DNA of 64,000 bases, taken from NCBI GenBank assembly GCA_025529335.1, contig JAMYHX010000112.1:1-64000 (forward strand), in the 5' to 3' direction. The DNA comes from Rhizopus sp. PT2906. Its lineage: Eukaryota > Mucoromycota > Mucoromycetes > Mucorales > Rhizopodaceae. Below, one piece after another: positions 1 through 12,221 of the stretch (positions are counted from its first letter, which is position 1; the number at the start of each line of letters is the position of its first letter). The notes below the pieces were generated by a model, which saw nothing but the letters and a program-made list of their open reading frames with translations, was not told where the DNA came from and did no database searches. Both the position numbers and the translations under genes were made by a program.

Positions 1-880
1 GCTTAGACGATGATTCTCCGTCCTAGTTATCGCTAGGACACATCTAGATGCCTTCGGGGTAAGTTGTATACATATAAAAATGTTCTTACATAACTAACTG
101 TATAACTCTGTATTCTCTCTCCTTGGTACTTATTATTCTCATTTGTATGCCGCCTCCTTTTATGTATTTTATTGTTTTCATACACGTCATAATTTTATCC
201 TCTTTCTGAAATTTATTTTTTGATAAAACAGTAGTAGAAAAAGGAAAAAAAAAAAAAGGCGTTGATCACATTACGGCCGATTTAATATAAAATTAATAAT
301 TTACAATTCGACACGCGGAATGTTACACGAATACGTCATGAAAACCCAGCATTGGTCGTGATATCTGCAGAAATGATTGTTAGTAGCGTATGATAGTAAG
401 CTTTGGTTCAACTCATCAATTAAGATGTCATTTTCTTCAATCTAAAGAAAAATCAAAATCAATTTAAAGTGAACACAAATAAGACATAATGCGAACTTTA
501 CGCTAACCCTGGAACGTAAACCCATTCAGATGTCAGCAGACAAAATGAACCGTGTCATCCAAGCACCAATAAATTCATTGATCAGGTTGCTTCTAAAAGC
601 TTTGTTCAACCAAGCTCTATCTTGTTTCTGCAAAGGCTATATAAGAACACGGTTATGTTAATAGGGAGACCTAAATAAAAATTCGAATATGTACAGTCCG
701 GCTGGTGGATATTGTCGGCCACAGAAAAATGAAATTGGCGGTTATAAAGCATAATAAGAGGAAAAAAAATGTTGCCAGGTTTAATTCATAGCACTTAACC
801 ATATTTCAATTAATAGAGTTATAGTGTTTCGGTTCTCGTAGCATTTCAGTTGATTTGTAGTTAGAATTAGTAGGTATTCA
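1..880. other. AT-rich stretch without a recognisable gene
   Basis: No open frame in this stretch gives a recognisable protein and I see no convincing tRNA or spliced exon series. It holds A- and T-runs (for example near 248) and leads into the transposase relic that starts at about 895. Confidence 0.5.
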
Positions 881-894
881 TTCAATGAAAAGCT

Positions 895-1880
895 TTAGAA
901 TAGTGTTCGTTTATAGCAATTTATAATTTGACGTTTGGAATGAAGGCAAAAGCTATAAGGATCACTAAAACGAACATCGTTACATGCATCACCAATTCTA
1001 CAAGATAATGTCTCTTCTTTCATCAAGCCATGGCGCTTCATTTTTCCTTTCACTAAAGCCCAGAACTGTTCAATAGGGTTTAGCTCAGGCGAGTAAGGGG
1101 GGAAATACATTACTCTATAATCTCTATCATCGTGTTTTCAAATCATCAGTTTCGATTTATGGATACTAGCATTATCTATCACTAAATAACTACCCTTTAA
1201 AGATTCATCCTCATCCATAATATCAAGGAGCTCATTGATAAACTTAATAAAATGAGCAGCTGTTGTACCTTTTGGAGCTAATTTTGCATCAACTGCACTG
1301 GTGTCATCCTCCCGGATTCCTTCATCATCGTTAGCCTCAGCTATACCCCTTTTCTTTCCTATGTTACTTTTTATCTTCTTTTTGGCAACAGTGTCTGTTT
1401 CAGGTTTGGGTTTTTTTCAAAACGACATGAAGCACTACGAACAATAACCATGTGAGAAATTACTCTTGTTTTCGCAGTTTTAACCACAGCGCGAGTTCCA
1501 GTTGGTGATCTAGCCCAGTTATTTCTTATATTTATATGGAAACCAGCTCCATCAATAAACATACAGTTATTTGTATAGTCCAGATCTTTTTCCTTCCAGC
1601 CCATGAACCACTCGTATCTTGTCTGCAGACTTACACCAGAGTTCCTAGCTCCGGCTTCAAAATGAGGTTTCTTAATGATAGTGTTCCTCAAAAGATGATT
1701 GAGTTGCGGCTTTGATATATAAAAGTCTTGGAGCTGTTTAATCAACTCTTCTATAACGTCGTCAGCACCAATCTGAGGATCATCATCTACCAAGTTTTTT
1801 TTTTATAAAATCCTTGTGTTCCTCAGTAAAGGCGTTTTTAGGTCCACTATTATTCTTCGGTTTCTTGTAGGGTACTTCTC
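895..1880 (-). pseudogene. Decayed mariner/IS630-like (DDE) transposase, copy 1
   Basis: The minus strand carries pieces of one transposase in family order. Around 1371-1793 lies the middle region, with the first catalytic Asp in FIDGAGFHINI. Around 1140-1200 the second Asp sits in LVIDNASIH, followed by an in-frame stop. At 895-1110 the third acid sits in SPELNPIEQFW. Stops and frame changes separate the pieces, so no single product can be made. The family is Tc1/mariner-IS630 (DDE_3-type). A related copy lies on the plus strand at the other end of the window (62801 onward); the SPELNPIEQFWA core and the following KxKxKRH are shared. I saw no clear terminal inverted repeats. Confidence 0.8.
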
Positions 1881-2243
1881 CCGTCTTTTGGTATGTTTTT
1901 CACTATCTTTCCGTAGTACGTGGATTAATCAAATTATCTGTTAGTTTATTACACGTAAAATGAGAATTTGATACCTTTATTGATGCTTTTTTATGATATA
2001 AATGTATCGAATTTACTACGTGATTATCGTAATGAAGCTATTAAAGGCGCTCAAATGCGGGAGATGTTGTCCAATAGTCGGATACTGTAAGTTGTAATAG
2101 TTTTTATTCTGTTAGGTTATTAACGCTTGCACTTGCTTGTCTTTTTAGCTCTTTATCGTACATATTCTTATTAACAAAAACGTATCCTTGTATCCTATCC
2201 AAAATGAACGCAATAGAGAAACCAGTCATTACAAGGAACTTAG

Positions 2244-2504
2244 GTGTTCAGAATAATTACAAATCAGTTGATGAAAAAGGTAGTTATAAGATGTCACAGA
2301 ATAAATAAGAAATTGCAAGAGGATGGCCTTGACGAAAACAAATACGGCAACCGACTAGATGAAATGATGATGCGTTGTGACAATCAAGGTGAAAAAGTTA
2401 CTGTGAAGGTTATTTCTTCCCTCCAATATACAGTTTTGAACAATAGTAGCAAAAAAAGAACCCGAATCAAAGTTGATATAGAAACCTTACGACCTTCATT
2501 TTAA
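2244..2504 (+). pseudogene. Unrecognised open frame next to a PD-(D/E)XK-like relic
   Basis: An 86-codon open frame, basic (KK, RK, KKRTR), just upstream of the PD-(D/E)XK-like pieces at 2600-3112 and on the same strand. I do not recognise it. It may be the 5' part of that decayed gene or a chance frame. No intron joins it cleanly to the next exon. Confidence 0.3.
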
Positions 2505-2597
2505 ATTGTATCGTACTCAAGACAAAAGGCATAAAAACTGAATAGTGTATATCATATATGTAAATAATATGGTAGATTTTAATCACAGACACAATCC

Positions 2598-3112
2598 TTA
2601 GGATGGCATAACGAATGGTATCAAATAAGAAGGCAAGCCATGATCCCAGACTTCACCTTATATTCGGATCCACTTACTGTGACCAATTTTGAGCTATTCG
2701 TTGTTGAAGTTAAAAAGTCAGGAAGCTTTTCTAATGGCCACTTAGAAACAGATATTGTAAAACTCGGTAAAGAAATGCAGTTGGCTTTGGACAAGTTCAT
2801 CGAAAAGAAAGTAAAGAGTCCAAAGGTTGTTGCTCTATTAGTGGAATGCAATAAGGTTGGTTTTAGCAATTCCACTTAAATATATTACCAAGTACATATG
2901 AAATAGGTTATAAAGCAACAGCCTTTAAAATGGACTTACTATACAACGAACAGTATCGAATGATTGAGTTGAACAGTTTTTTCGTTGTAAGAAATATCAT
3001 TAATGGCTCTATGCTTGTTCCAGGTATTATAGAAAAAGTGTATCAACTCCAGGTAAAATATAATATTAATCCAACGATTATCTACGCAAAAGGTGATATT
3101 TTAACTATTTAA
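2598..3112 (+). pseudogene. PD-(D/E)XK-like protein of a mucoromycete family, broken
   Basis: Two adjoining open pieces read as one protein. The first contains IPDFTLYS, about 20 residues, then VVEVKKSG, which fits the PD...(D/E)xK nuclease core. It continues with a helical segment ending in VVALLVE. The second piece (from about 2909) contains AFKMDLLYNEQYRMIEL and a block ending LVPGIIEKVYQLQ. Between them lies an intron-like stretch ending AATAG, but no GT donor gives the right phase without losing the VVALLVE strand, so I call it decayed. I recall this domain pattern as common and lineage-specific in mucoromycetes; that is memory, not a search. A better preserved relative lies at 21948-22654. 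Confidence 0.5.
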
Positions 3113-3778
3113 AATAGGCCATCATTCAAGGCACACTGCAAAGATTATATAACAAGAAAATGCTATGAGATTTATGTTTAGATACGAGATGATGACTAAT
3201 GTTGTTGCCATTCAACCTTTTTATTGAAGAAAACATGGAGTCATGAAGTGATAAAGTCAGGTACATTAGTGCTAGTTTTGCCAGCTCATGGATATCTCAA
3301 AAAGCGAGTACTATCGCTGAAAAAAAAAAGGGGGGGATTGGCCAAAGCTTGTGTACAATTTGATTTACCATAAATAAGGCTGAAAGATTATTCCTTTTGA
3401 TCAAGATAGAGTATTGGCTAGAGATGCCCTGTCAGGGCAATAATGGTGGTACTAACAGTCTTATTGCATATAAATATACTATCGATATCATTAAACAGTC
3501 ATTAATAAAGTTGTTGCAAGTTATTAAAAAGGCTGATTAACTATGAAAAAAAAGGAGAGAAAGAAAGAGCAAAGTAGTTGACATTAAACAAAAGAATACA
3601 AATGTCAAGTTTGCAATCGTGCGTAAAATGGTATTTCATGTGAAAATAAGTAAAATTTCAAAGATGGAGTGACGTTTACAACAGGCACAGTCGGAGATGT
3701 AACATGCGTGTGAGATTAAATATCCAGGCATCTTCTCTATCTCTCTTTTCTCTCTTGTTTCTTTTTTCACAGTTTAAC
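3113..3778. other. Intergenic stretch upstream of ETFA
   Basis: No protein-like frame seen. It contains the promoter and leader of the ETFA gene, including CT-rich tracts just before the start codon at 3779. Confidence 0.5.
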
Positions 3779-5094
3779 ATGTTCGCTTCTGTCACATCAC
3801 GCATTGCTCTTCAAGTAAACACAAAAAGAAAAAGGCGAAGAGAGAGAGAGGGGAAAGGGGCTTATCTATTTCTTTCTTTAGACTCGTTCAACACTTGCTC
3901 AACGTTTCTATGCAACGGGTGCTGGTGTCAATACCCTTTTATATGTTGAGCATAAAGACGGAGCAATCAGTGGAGCCACATTAAACGCTTTGACTGCTGC
4001 CAAAAAACTCAGTGGCTCTGTCACCGCTTTAGTTGCTGGTGATGCCCCTGAAGGCGTCGCTAAAGAGGTTGCCAAGTTAGAAGGTGTATCCAAAGTGTTG
4101 ACTGCCAAAGACGCTGCTTATGCTCATGCCTTACCTGAAGATATTGCTCCTCTTCTTGCCGAAGTACAAGCCAAGAACGGATTCACCCATTTGATTACTG
4201 GCCATACAGCTGGTGGCAAGAACGTGTTCCCCCGTGCTGCTGCTTTATTGGATGTTGCTGCCATTTCAGATATTACTGCCATCGAAAGTGAAGATACCTT
4301 TGTTCGTCCCATTTATGCTGGTAATGTGTTTGTGTATGTATTGAATCGTTGAATTAAAAGTGATATGTTAGGTAACGCCATCGCTACTGTGAAGACTAAT
4401 GATAAGGTCAAGGTCATTACTGTCCGTGGAACTGCTTTCGAAGCCACCTCTGCCACTCAAGATGCTGCCCCCGAAGAAGCTGTTTCTCCTTCTGAAAAGC
4501 TCGGTTTGACTCAATGGGAAGGCGAAGAGATCCAAAAGAGTGACCGTCCTGATCTTGGAAGCGCCAAACGTGTGATCAGTGGTGGTCGTGGTATGAAGAA
4601 TGGTGAAAACTTCAAGTTGTTGTATGATTTAGCAGACAAGATCGGTGCAGCTGGTAAATATGTCACGTGCCTGTGAGAATATAAAAGATGAGCTGACAAA
4701 CATTCATAGTCGGTGCCTCTCGTGCTGCTGTTGATGCTGGATTCGTCGACAACTCTTTGCAAGTGGGTCAAACTGGTAAAATCGTTGCACCTGGTAAGTA
4801 GACAGAAGCAAGTCCTAGCCTTTACGTCTTTCTAACTCCTTTTTCTCTTAGAACTTTACATTGCTGTCGGTAAGTTTTCATCGTGGGAAAAAAAATGAAG
4901 GGTAGGTTTTACAAAACTTTGGATTATTAGGTATCTCTGGTGCTATTCAACATCTTGCGGGTATGAAAGATAGTAAAACAATTGTTGCTATCAACAAGGA
5001 TGCAGATGCACCTATTTTCCAAGTTGCTGATTATGGACTTGTCGATGACTTGTTCAAGGCTGTCCCTGAATTGACTGAAAAGATTAGTAAATAA
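3779..5094 (+). CDS. ETFA: Electron transfer flavoprotein subunit alpha, mitochondrial
   Basis: ETF-alpha pairs with ETF-beta, carries FAD and passes electrons from matrix acyl-CoA dehydrogenases to ETF-ubiquinone oxidoreductase. My gene model has six exons: 3779-3814, 3882-4320, 4372-4653, 4710-4793, 4852-4869, 4931-5094, giving 340 residues (human 333). Exon 1 encodes MFASVTSRIALQ, the start of a typical mitochondrial presequence that continues into STLAQRFYA after the first intron. The FAD-binding C-terminal domain is plain: SGGRGMKNGENF, then [51 protein letters not shown]. Exon 4 is only 18 nt. All introns are GT-AG. The carrier gene follows 135 bp downstream on the same strand. Confidence 0.95.
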
Positions 5095-5229
5095 ATTTTA
5101 TCAACTTGCATTTACACTGTATGATGTTTTGTTCATGATCTACAACGCAGTCACGTGTACCCCGCAACAAAAAAAATAGAAATATAAAATTGCTTGTCTC
5201 TTTTTTATTTTTTTTATTTTTTTATAGCC

Positions 5230-6320
5230 ATGCTTCTCACTAGAATATCACCGTCAACGACAACAGGCAACTCTAATACTATTATAGCCAATAACAGCAT
5301 CAAGACAACTAAAAAAGTACTTCAGTCACCGTTTTGGTTTGGTGGAGCTGCCTCATGCATCGCAACTCTAGTGTCTCATCCCTTTGATCTTACCAAGGTC
5401 AGACTTCAAACACTTCGACTAGATACAAATAAGAGTCTTTGGTACGAGATTCAATTGCTGAGTCCGATTCGAATGGTCAAGACGATGTGGACTATTAGTC
5501 GTCAAGAAGGTGTATTGGCCTTGTATAGTGGACTATCAGCCAGTTTGTTAAGGCAGGGAACGTATTCTACCATCCGGTTTGGTTTATACGATAAATTTAA
5601 ATACGCGGTGGCTGGTGATGCGAGTAAGATGATGATATAATGATGATAAAATAGATATGGCTAACCAGTAATAATAGAACCCACTATGAGGCAATTGTTG
5701 TTTTGTTCAACTATGGCAGGTGTCTTGGGAGGAGCATTTGGTAATCCGAGCGATGTGGTGAATGTACGTATGCAGAATGATGGACAATTGCCACCCAATA
5801 AGAGAAGAAATTATAAAAATGTGATCGACGGTATGGTCAGAATCTGTCGAGAAGAGGGACCTCAGGCATTATTCCGGGGTTTAGGTTCAAGCACGAACCG
5901 AGCCGTGCTGATTACAGTATCTCAGATGACAAGTTATGATGTATTCAAACAGATGTGTATAGATCAACTCGGTCTTCAAAATGGATTAACGACTCATTTC
6001 GTGTCTAGTTTATTAGCTGTAAGTTACATGTAGATAGACAGCTATATATATATATGCTTATCATCTTCTATCAGGGCTTAGTAGCAACCACTGTATGTTC
6101 TCCATTAGATGTAGTCAAGACTAGAATTATGAATGCGCATGGTAAAGATGATATACGTCGACCATTAAAGATGATGAAGTACATGGTTCAGCATGAAGGA
6201 GTTGGTTCACTGTTTCGTGGATGGATGCCAGCATTTATCAGATTAGGTCCTCATACCATTGTCACGTTTATCGTCTTGGAACAGCTCAAAGATTGGCATA
6301 GACAATTTTATCAAGATTAA
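5230..6320 (+). CDS. DIC1: Mitochondrial dicarboxylate carrier (DIC1-like)
   Basis: An inner-membrane carrier of the SLC25 family, closest in my reading to dicarboxylate/phosphate exchangers (yeast Dic1). Three exons, 5230-5623, 5678-6018, 6075-6320, give 326 residues. The three repeats each carry the carrier signature Px(D/E)xx(K/R): HPFDLTKVRLQ, NPSDVVNVRMQND, SPLDVVKTRIMN. DIC-specific blocks include FGGAASCIATLVSHP, GLSASLLRQGTYSTIRFG, RRNYKNVIDGM and GLVATTVCSP. Start: an upstream in-frame stretch begins only with TTG in a T-rich leader, so ATG 5230 is used. Related 2-oxoglutarate and UCP carriers are the main alternative. Confidence 0.9.
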
Positions 6321-6429
6321 CCATCATGAGATTGATTCTACATATATTCCACATACGCCTTTTTTTATATATATATACACACACACACATATGTAAATAA
6401 TAATAACACAATACTTGTAAATAAAACAA

Positions 6430-8171
6430 TTAGTTGACTTGGACGCCGCCTGATCCAAGTTTAAACCGTTTTGTTACTGTCTCTGGTATCTCTTCTTCAT
6501 GATGAGTGACCATGATCAATGTCTGATCTTGACGCATATGATTCTCTAACCATCTGTTGACATTATCTATCAATTTATCATCCAGACCTTGGAATGGTTC
6601 ATCCCAAATGACCAAATCTGGCATTTTTACCTATAATGCATGTTATTACTATAAAAAAAAAAGACAAACAAGCAACAAATAGAATTACCAAAGATCGAAT
6701 GAGCAAAACCATACGTTGTTCGCCCGTAGACATATCTCTGAGCTTATGGTGGAGCATTCTCTCTATACCAAACTCATAAAAGAGATTCTTGATCTGGCTT
6801 GTTTGTTGATCATTTAACGGTCGAGGAACAACAACGTCAAAGAACCCTGTACCTGCTGCTTCCAAAGCTGACAGGTTTTGATTAAAGTAGAGATGAATCT
6901 CAGGGCTTACCATGCCTACTCTTTGCTTGATTTCCCAAATAGATTCACCCGTGCCACGACGTCTTCCAAAGAGGGAAAGATCATTGGCATAAGCCTGGGG
7001 ATGATCACCCGTCAGAAATGACAAAAGTGTTGTCTTTCCTGAACCATTGGGTCCTAAAAGCGCCCATCTTTCGCCCTTACGGACAGTCCAGGTGATATCC
7101 TGAAGGATAGGTTTGCCGCCATAAGAGACTCTAACATTTTTCATTTCTACAACAGGTTCATTTGAACTTGTCGTATCTGTCTGCTTGTCTAGACGCTCTC
7201 TTGCTTTTTCCGTCTTTTTCTTGTTGGCCTCACGTCTGGCTTGGAACTCCTTTGGCTTTCCCTTCCAGCCAATAGCCATATTTTGAAGCTCAACGACATC
7301 TGTTGCCCATGATGGGAATTCGTCTTGTGGTCTGAGCACGAGAACGATGGGGACAGAGGATTTGATGGTCAAGTCACCGAGTACATCAAGCAAGTGCTGA
7401 CGATGCTCAACATCGAGTCCCACTGTTGAAAAATCATGTTAGTCTCAATGTAAAAAAAAAAAGGTACAAAATATTACTTAGAGGTTCATCGAGCACTAGC
7501 ATGGAGGGGTTCTTTAAAAGTGCCTTTGCTATTCTCGCACGTCTTGTTTGACCATTTGATAGTTTCAAAAAGGAAAGAGGTAATAAATGATCTACATTGA
7601 GCTGTTTGGCTATTTCCTTGACCCTTTCTACATTATACTTTCCATCACCGTTCAAGTAACTTTCCAAAGTGATATCATCATCAGGGTCACTTTTAAAAAA
7701 AAAAAGAATAAGCCAAGTGCCCATATGTTTGTATATATTTACCTGAAATTAAATCGTTCTTGGTAATAATGTTTACTATAAGAGAAGTTACCTGAGCTTT
7801 CTTTGAATGAGACCAAGTGAATAAAATCTGAAGCATAGGGTGATATAGACTTGTCAATGATTGGCCAACTAGCTGCTGACAAAGGTTGAATCAAATGCTT
7901 TCCTGCAATAGTCTATGTTTTACATTTTTATTACTAAAAGCTCCCTTATACGCACGTACGTTATAGATACCTCTGCCAACGTGGTCTTTCCTGCACTGAC
8001 AGGTCCGACAATGACTAAACGGTCATGACTGTTTAATGTCAATGTCAGATTCTTAAACGCAGGTTCTTTTGAACCAAATCGATAGACATTTGCATTTTCA
8101 AACTTGACAAGAGGTTTACCGCTAGAATAAAACCGGATATGTTGAAAGAAAAAACGCCTTGAAGAAAACAT
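6430..8171 (-). CDS. Soluble twin-ABC ATPase, YDR061W-like
   Basis: Two ABC ATPase domains and no membrane segments, as in yeast YDR061W, whose job is unknown. Exons in coding order are 8171-7971, 7912-7743, 7689-7478, 7422-6689 and 6630-6430, giving 505 residues. Domain 1 has Walker A GPVSAGKTT, signature LSNGQTRRAR and Walker B MLVLDEPL. Domain 2 has GPNGSGKTT, STGEQRM and DLVIWDEPF followed by an H-switch MVTHHEEE. The second signature (STGEQ) and the first (LSNGQ) differ from the usual LSGGQ, which is also true of this family. The N-terminus (MFSSRRFFFQHIRFYSS) looks like a mitochondrial presequence. The 3' end faces DIC1 with 109 bp between stops. Confidence 0.85.
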
Positions 8172-8772
8172 TGAATAATAAAAAGGAAGAGAGAGAGAAT
8201 AGAGAAGAGTAGGCCTTTAAATATGTATTAAGCATATGTCCCCGAAGGAGGGGTGGGGACGTGTCAGGATGACTCCGCGTTATGTCCGGGAATTATATCA
8301 AATAACGTTTCTCTATTCAAAGTTGACTTTGTTTTTTTTTTTGTCCGTACGACATTTTGTAACCTATATAGTTTATTTGTAATTCCTTGTGAGTCTCCTT
8401 TCTGTCGATTGTTAGAATAAGAAGCATTCACGCGATACTGTTGTATTTCTTATTCACAAGGAGACGTTATTTTGACAGTTAAACACTTTGTAGAATAAAT
8501 TTTATATGGAAACAATCAATGCATTCATCTCGCTTGCAAATGAGAATTCTTTAATGAATACTTGAGAAACTATATTTAATAGTCGTCATATCATTATCCA
8601 ATTTGTCACTTTTCTCATACCTTTTTGTTTTTTTTTTTGTTTTTTTTTTTTGTTTTTGAAAAAGTCCCTTTGGCTGAATTTTAAGTACCACGCTTTAATC
8701 TTTTTCTGTCTTTTTTTTTTTTTTTTTCTTCTTCACATCAGCCCTTACTGAGTCAATTTTCCTATACACTTG
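8172..8772. promoter_or_regulatory. Divergent promoter between ABC ATPase and KH-protein genes
   Basis: About 600 bp separates the two start codons (8171 minus, 8773 plus). It is rich in T-runs (8327-8340, 8625-8655, 8705-8730), the last one directly before the KH gene. I see no coding frame. Specific factor sites cannot be assigned from sequence alone. Confidence 0.4.
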
Positions 8773-10782
8773 ATGGAAGGAAAAAACTATTCAGCCGTTC
8801 CTCCACCACCATCACTCACAGACAAAGAATCTCCAGTTAACTTCAGTGATGCGCTTTCTAGAGCAAGAGCGATTGCAGAGAAATTAAAGCAAACTACAGC
8901 TTCTACAACTGACCAACCACAACCACCACAACAACAGCCTTCTTCCTCTACAGGTAAAAAAAAAAAATGCTGATGCTGATAACTAAAACGATATTATATA
9001 GTCTATTCAGGAACAAAGCGTGGTTATGAAGATAGTTCTTCATCAACCAGTCATCAACAAGATGACCGCGAAAATAAAAGAAGTGCTTATGACAGCGGTG
9101 CTTCTAGACCATCATGTAATTAGAAGAAAATATATAAATTATATAAAGCTAACATTTTTTAAAAAGATGTGTCGAATGAACCTCGTCGATACGGTTTAGG
9201 TTCAGAAGAACGAAGACCAACGAGCAATTATGGAACGAATCCGGGTCGTCAAGAAGAATACAAAGTTCCTAATCACATGGTAGGATTGCTCATTGGCAAA
9301 GGAGGTGAGAATTTGAAAAAGATTGAACGCATGTCTGGTGTCTCCAAAGTACAATTTGCAGCAGGTTAAATTATTCAAAAATATATATATACATAACGGT
9401 TACTCATACAATACAGATACATCGGGACCTGAGAGAGTTGTTTATATTACAGGAGAGCCTGATCAAATCAGCATAGCACGCGACATGATTCGACAAATGG
9501 TAGAGGATGCAAAAGTAACAGAAGCGAATCGAAGTGGCGCTACGACCGCTCCTCCTGCTGGAGGGTACCATCATCATCACCATCATTATGGAGGAGCTGC
9601 AGGCGGTAACACGATGACGATCAGAATACCAGTTCCAAAAGTTGGATTAGTGATTGGTCGTGGAGGTGAAACGATTCGCGAGTTTGAGCAGCAGAGTAGA
9701 GCAAAAATCCTCCTTTCGTCTGACAGTTCGAATGATATCAACAATGAGAGAGCAATCACTTTGTTAGGTGATGATGCAGCAATACAACATGCAAAGCATC
9801 TTATTGAAGAACTTGTTTATGGCTCACCCAATGTGAGTTTTATATTACTATTAGAAAGAAAAAAAAAAACTAACTTGAGTGTGTAGCTGTCAACACCTCG
9901 TTTTGCATCGTACGGTCTTGGTCATACGACAAACCCAAATGATCAAAGAATTTATGTACCTATCCCATCCACTGTAGTTGGATTGATTATAGGTAGAGGT
10001 GGAGAAACGATTAGATATTTTCAAGAACAATCAGGTGCTCGAGTTAAGGTTGACTTGAGTGGCGATCCAAATGCAGAAGAACGCAATGTTTGTATAACAG
10101 GTATAGACGCAACAAATGTGCCTAAAAAGAAAAAAGGGACTTATCTCATCTTAGGTGAACCACAGGCATTGGCTGTTGCAAAAAGATTAGTAGAGGAAAA
10201 AGTGGCAGAGGTATATAAAAAAAAGAAAGAGAGAAGGATAAATGATAAATTTATTTTCTATAGGCAAACCCTGAGTATGCAGCAAGATACTCTAGTCCTA
10301 GCTACACTAGGTAAGTCGTCGAAAAAAGAGAGAACTAGTAAGATGACTAACTAGAATTATATAGCTTTTATGAACAGCAATTCCAACAATATGACTATTC
10401 ACAATACTATGCTCAATATGGCTATGATCAGTACCAAGCTTATTCTCAATATAATTATGCAGGATACCAACAACCAACAACAGCAGCAGAAGCAGGAAAT
10501 GGTACAGACTTGAACAGTATAGCTGAACAAGCAGCTGCATACTATGCTCATTATTACGGACAACCACAAACTCAAGAACAAAAAGAAGCTTACAATCAAT
10601 GGTTCCAACAATATTATGGACATTATTACAATCAGACAAAAGACACTTCTTCATCAACAGATGCATCCAACGAGAAGGAGGATAAAGAACAACCATTAGA
10701 GAATAAGGATGAAGATAAACAAGAACAGAAGGAAGAATCGAGTAAAATAGAGGAAAATGATAGTAAAAAAGAAACCGAATAA
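8773..10782 (+). CDS. Three-KH-domain RNA/ssDNA-binding protein, FUBP/KSRP-like
   Basis: Eight exons (8773-8953, 9011-9115, 9167-9364, 9417-9832, 9887-10100, 10155-10210, 10264-10310, 10365-10782) give 544 residues. Each KH domain has its GxxG loop: LLIGKGGENLKKIE, LVIGRGGETIREFEQQS, LIIGRGGETIRYFQEQSGA. Between KH1 and KH2 is a His-rich stretch. The C-terminal third is Tyr/Gln-rich and holds repeats like AAYYAHYYGQ and WFQQYYGHYYNQ, which resemble the Tyr-rich motifs of human FUBP1/KHSRP. It ends in a Lys/Glu-rich tail. KH proteins of this type bind single-stranded nucleic acid and act in transcription or mRNA stability; the precise role here is unknown. The starting ATG is 8773, since the codon before it is TTG. 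Confidence 0.85.
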
Positions 10783-12221
10783 TAGCTGTTTATACATATA
10801 TACATATATATATATTATCCACACGTTCTTTGTAATCTGTCGCCTTTTTTCTTTTCTTTATGTTTACTTGGGGGTAGTTTTAACACAGACATACAGGGCA
10901 GCGATTGGGATTCTTTATTTATTCTGTCTAAACTATGTATTCTATTGTGTGTAGAAAAAGAAAAGAAAAAAAAAGTAAACAAATGCTTTGTATGACCATG
11001 AATCTGTATAATGTATAACATAGCACCAAGTTCCTCTAAAGTCTGAGCAGTGATCTAGACATCCTGTAAAATGCTGTTTGGAGCCTTCCCTTATCCCCCT
11101 TTCTCTTCCCCTCTTTTTCTCTTTTTAATTCTATAAAAAAAAAAGGTATTGGAAGGAAAAGGAACTATTTTTTTTTATTGTCGATCCCTCAAAGAGAAGA
11201 GGCGAGAAGAAGGATCAAACTATGACGATTTGGTAAATAGGCCATGCTATGAAAATAAATAAGTTTTTTTTTTTTAATTGACACAAACATTAACCCGTAG
11301 AGCCATGGCACTTTTCATCAGAGGAGGGACTTTTGTCAAAAAGGAATTAAAAGTTTTCGTCATACGTTCCAGGTATAAAACTGCAAAGGTTTACTCCATC
11401 GATCACAAGATGATAAATATTATAAACACATGCTTAATTTATGTTACATGTATCATTCAGTAAGATATTCGTCTTTATTAAAAAAGTAAAGACACCCTTT
11501 TATGTTTGATAAATAAAGATCACTTTGAAAATCATCTACAGTTGTGTAGTTACAGACGTTACTCATTCGAGTCAATATCATACATATAGAACCATCATAG
11601 ATCTTTGATCAGCCCCTATTCCAATTAAAGTAATTTTTAATTGTGTCTATTGGAACTAATTGAAGGGTAATACATCATTTAAAAAAGACTTTAAACCTTT
11701 ATTCTCTCCTTTTGAATATAGAACAAACCCTACTTTCATTTGTACATTGTTGAATAGTTTGATAATAAAAAAGCCTGAGTATTGCTGCAATCGATCATTG
11801 TGACACAACACAAAGCGTATGATTGAAATCTTTTTCCGAATTCTGTGATTCTGTCCACCTTTCCACCTGGCCTGGACTTCGGGGGTGTTTAATAAACCAT
11901 GATAATGATTTAATAGCTTAAGCTAAGATCGACAAGCCATTGTTATTATAGTTAACCTATCAATGATATCATGACACACAAATGATATCAAACACTCTGT
12001 TATCTTTGATTTCTTTCTTTCTTTCTTTCTTTCTTTGTGTATTGTTTGTTTAAACGAAATCAATCTCATTGGCTAAAACAATCGGCAAAACCTTTGCCGA
12101 AAAAGTTAAAATCCTTAGAGATTTAGCCATTTTTGGGACTTTCTTCAATTATATAAATGCGCATCAAAAATTCCTATTTTACGTTTCTACTTTTATTTCA
12201 TACGCACACATCTTTTAAAAA
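10783..12221. other. Intergenic stretch upstream of the P450 gene
   Basis: About 1.4 kb with no convincing gene. An open frame at 11278-11463 starts with TTG and has no recognisable domain, so I do not call it. A (TTTC)n microsatellite lies at about 12009-12034. Confidence 0.5.
12148..12156 (+). promoter_or_regulatory. TATA-like box of the P450 gene
   Basis: ATTATATAAAT lies about 70 bp upstream of the P450 start codon at 12222, a usual TATA distance. No experimental support. Confidence 0.4.

Noticed and set aside
7777..7791. Possible short intron in the ABC gene (GTAACT...TATAG)
   Set aside because: Reading straight through gives SSGNFSYSKHYYQERF in frame; removing it would break the frame.
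11278..11463. 61-codon frame upstream of the P450 gene
   Set aside because: Starts with TTG, no domain, no splice partner.
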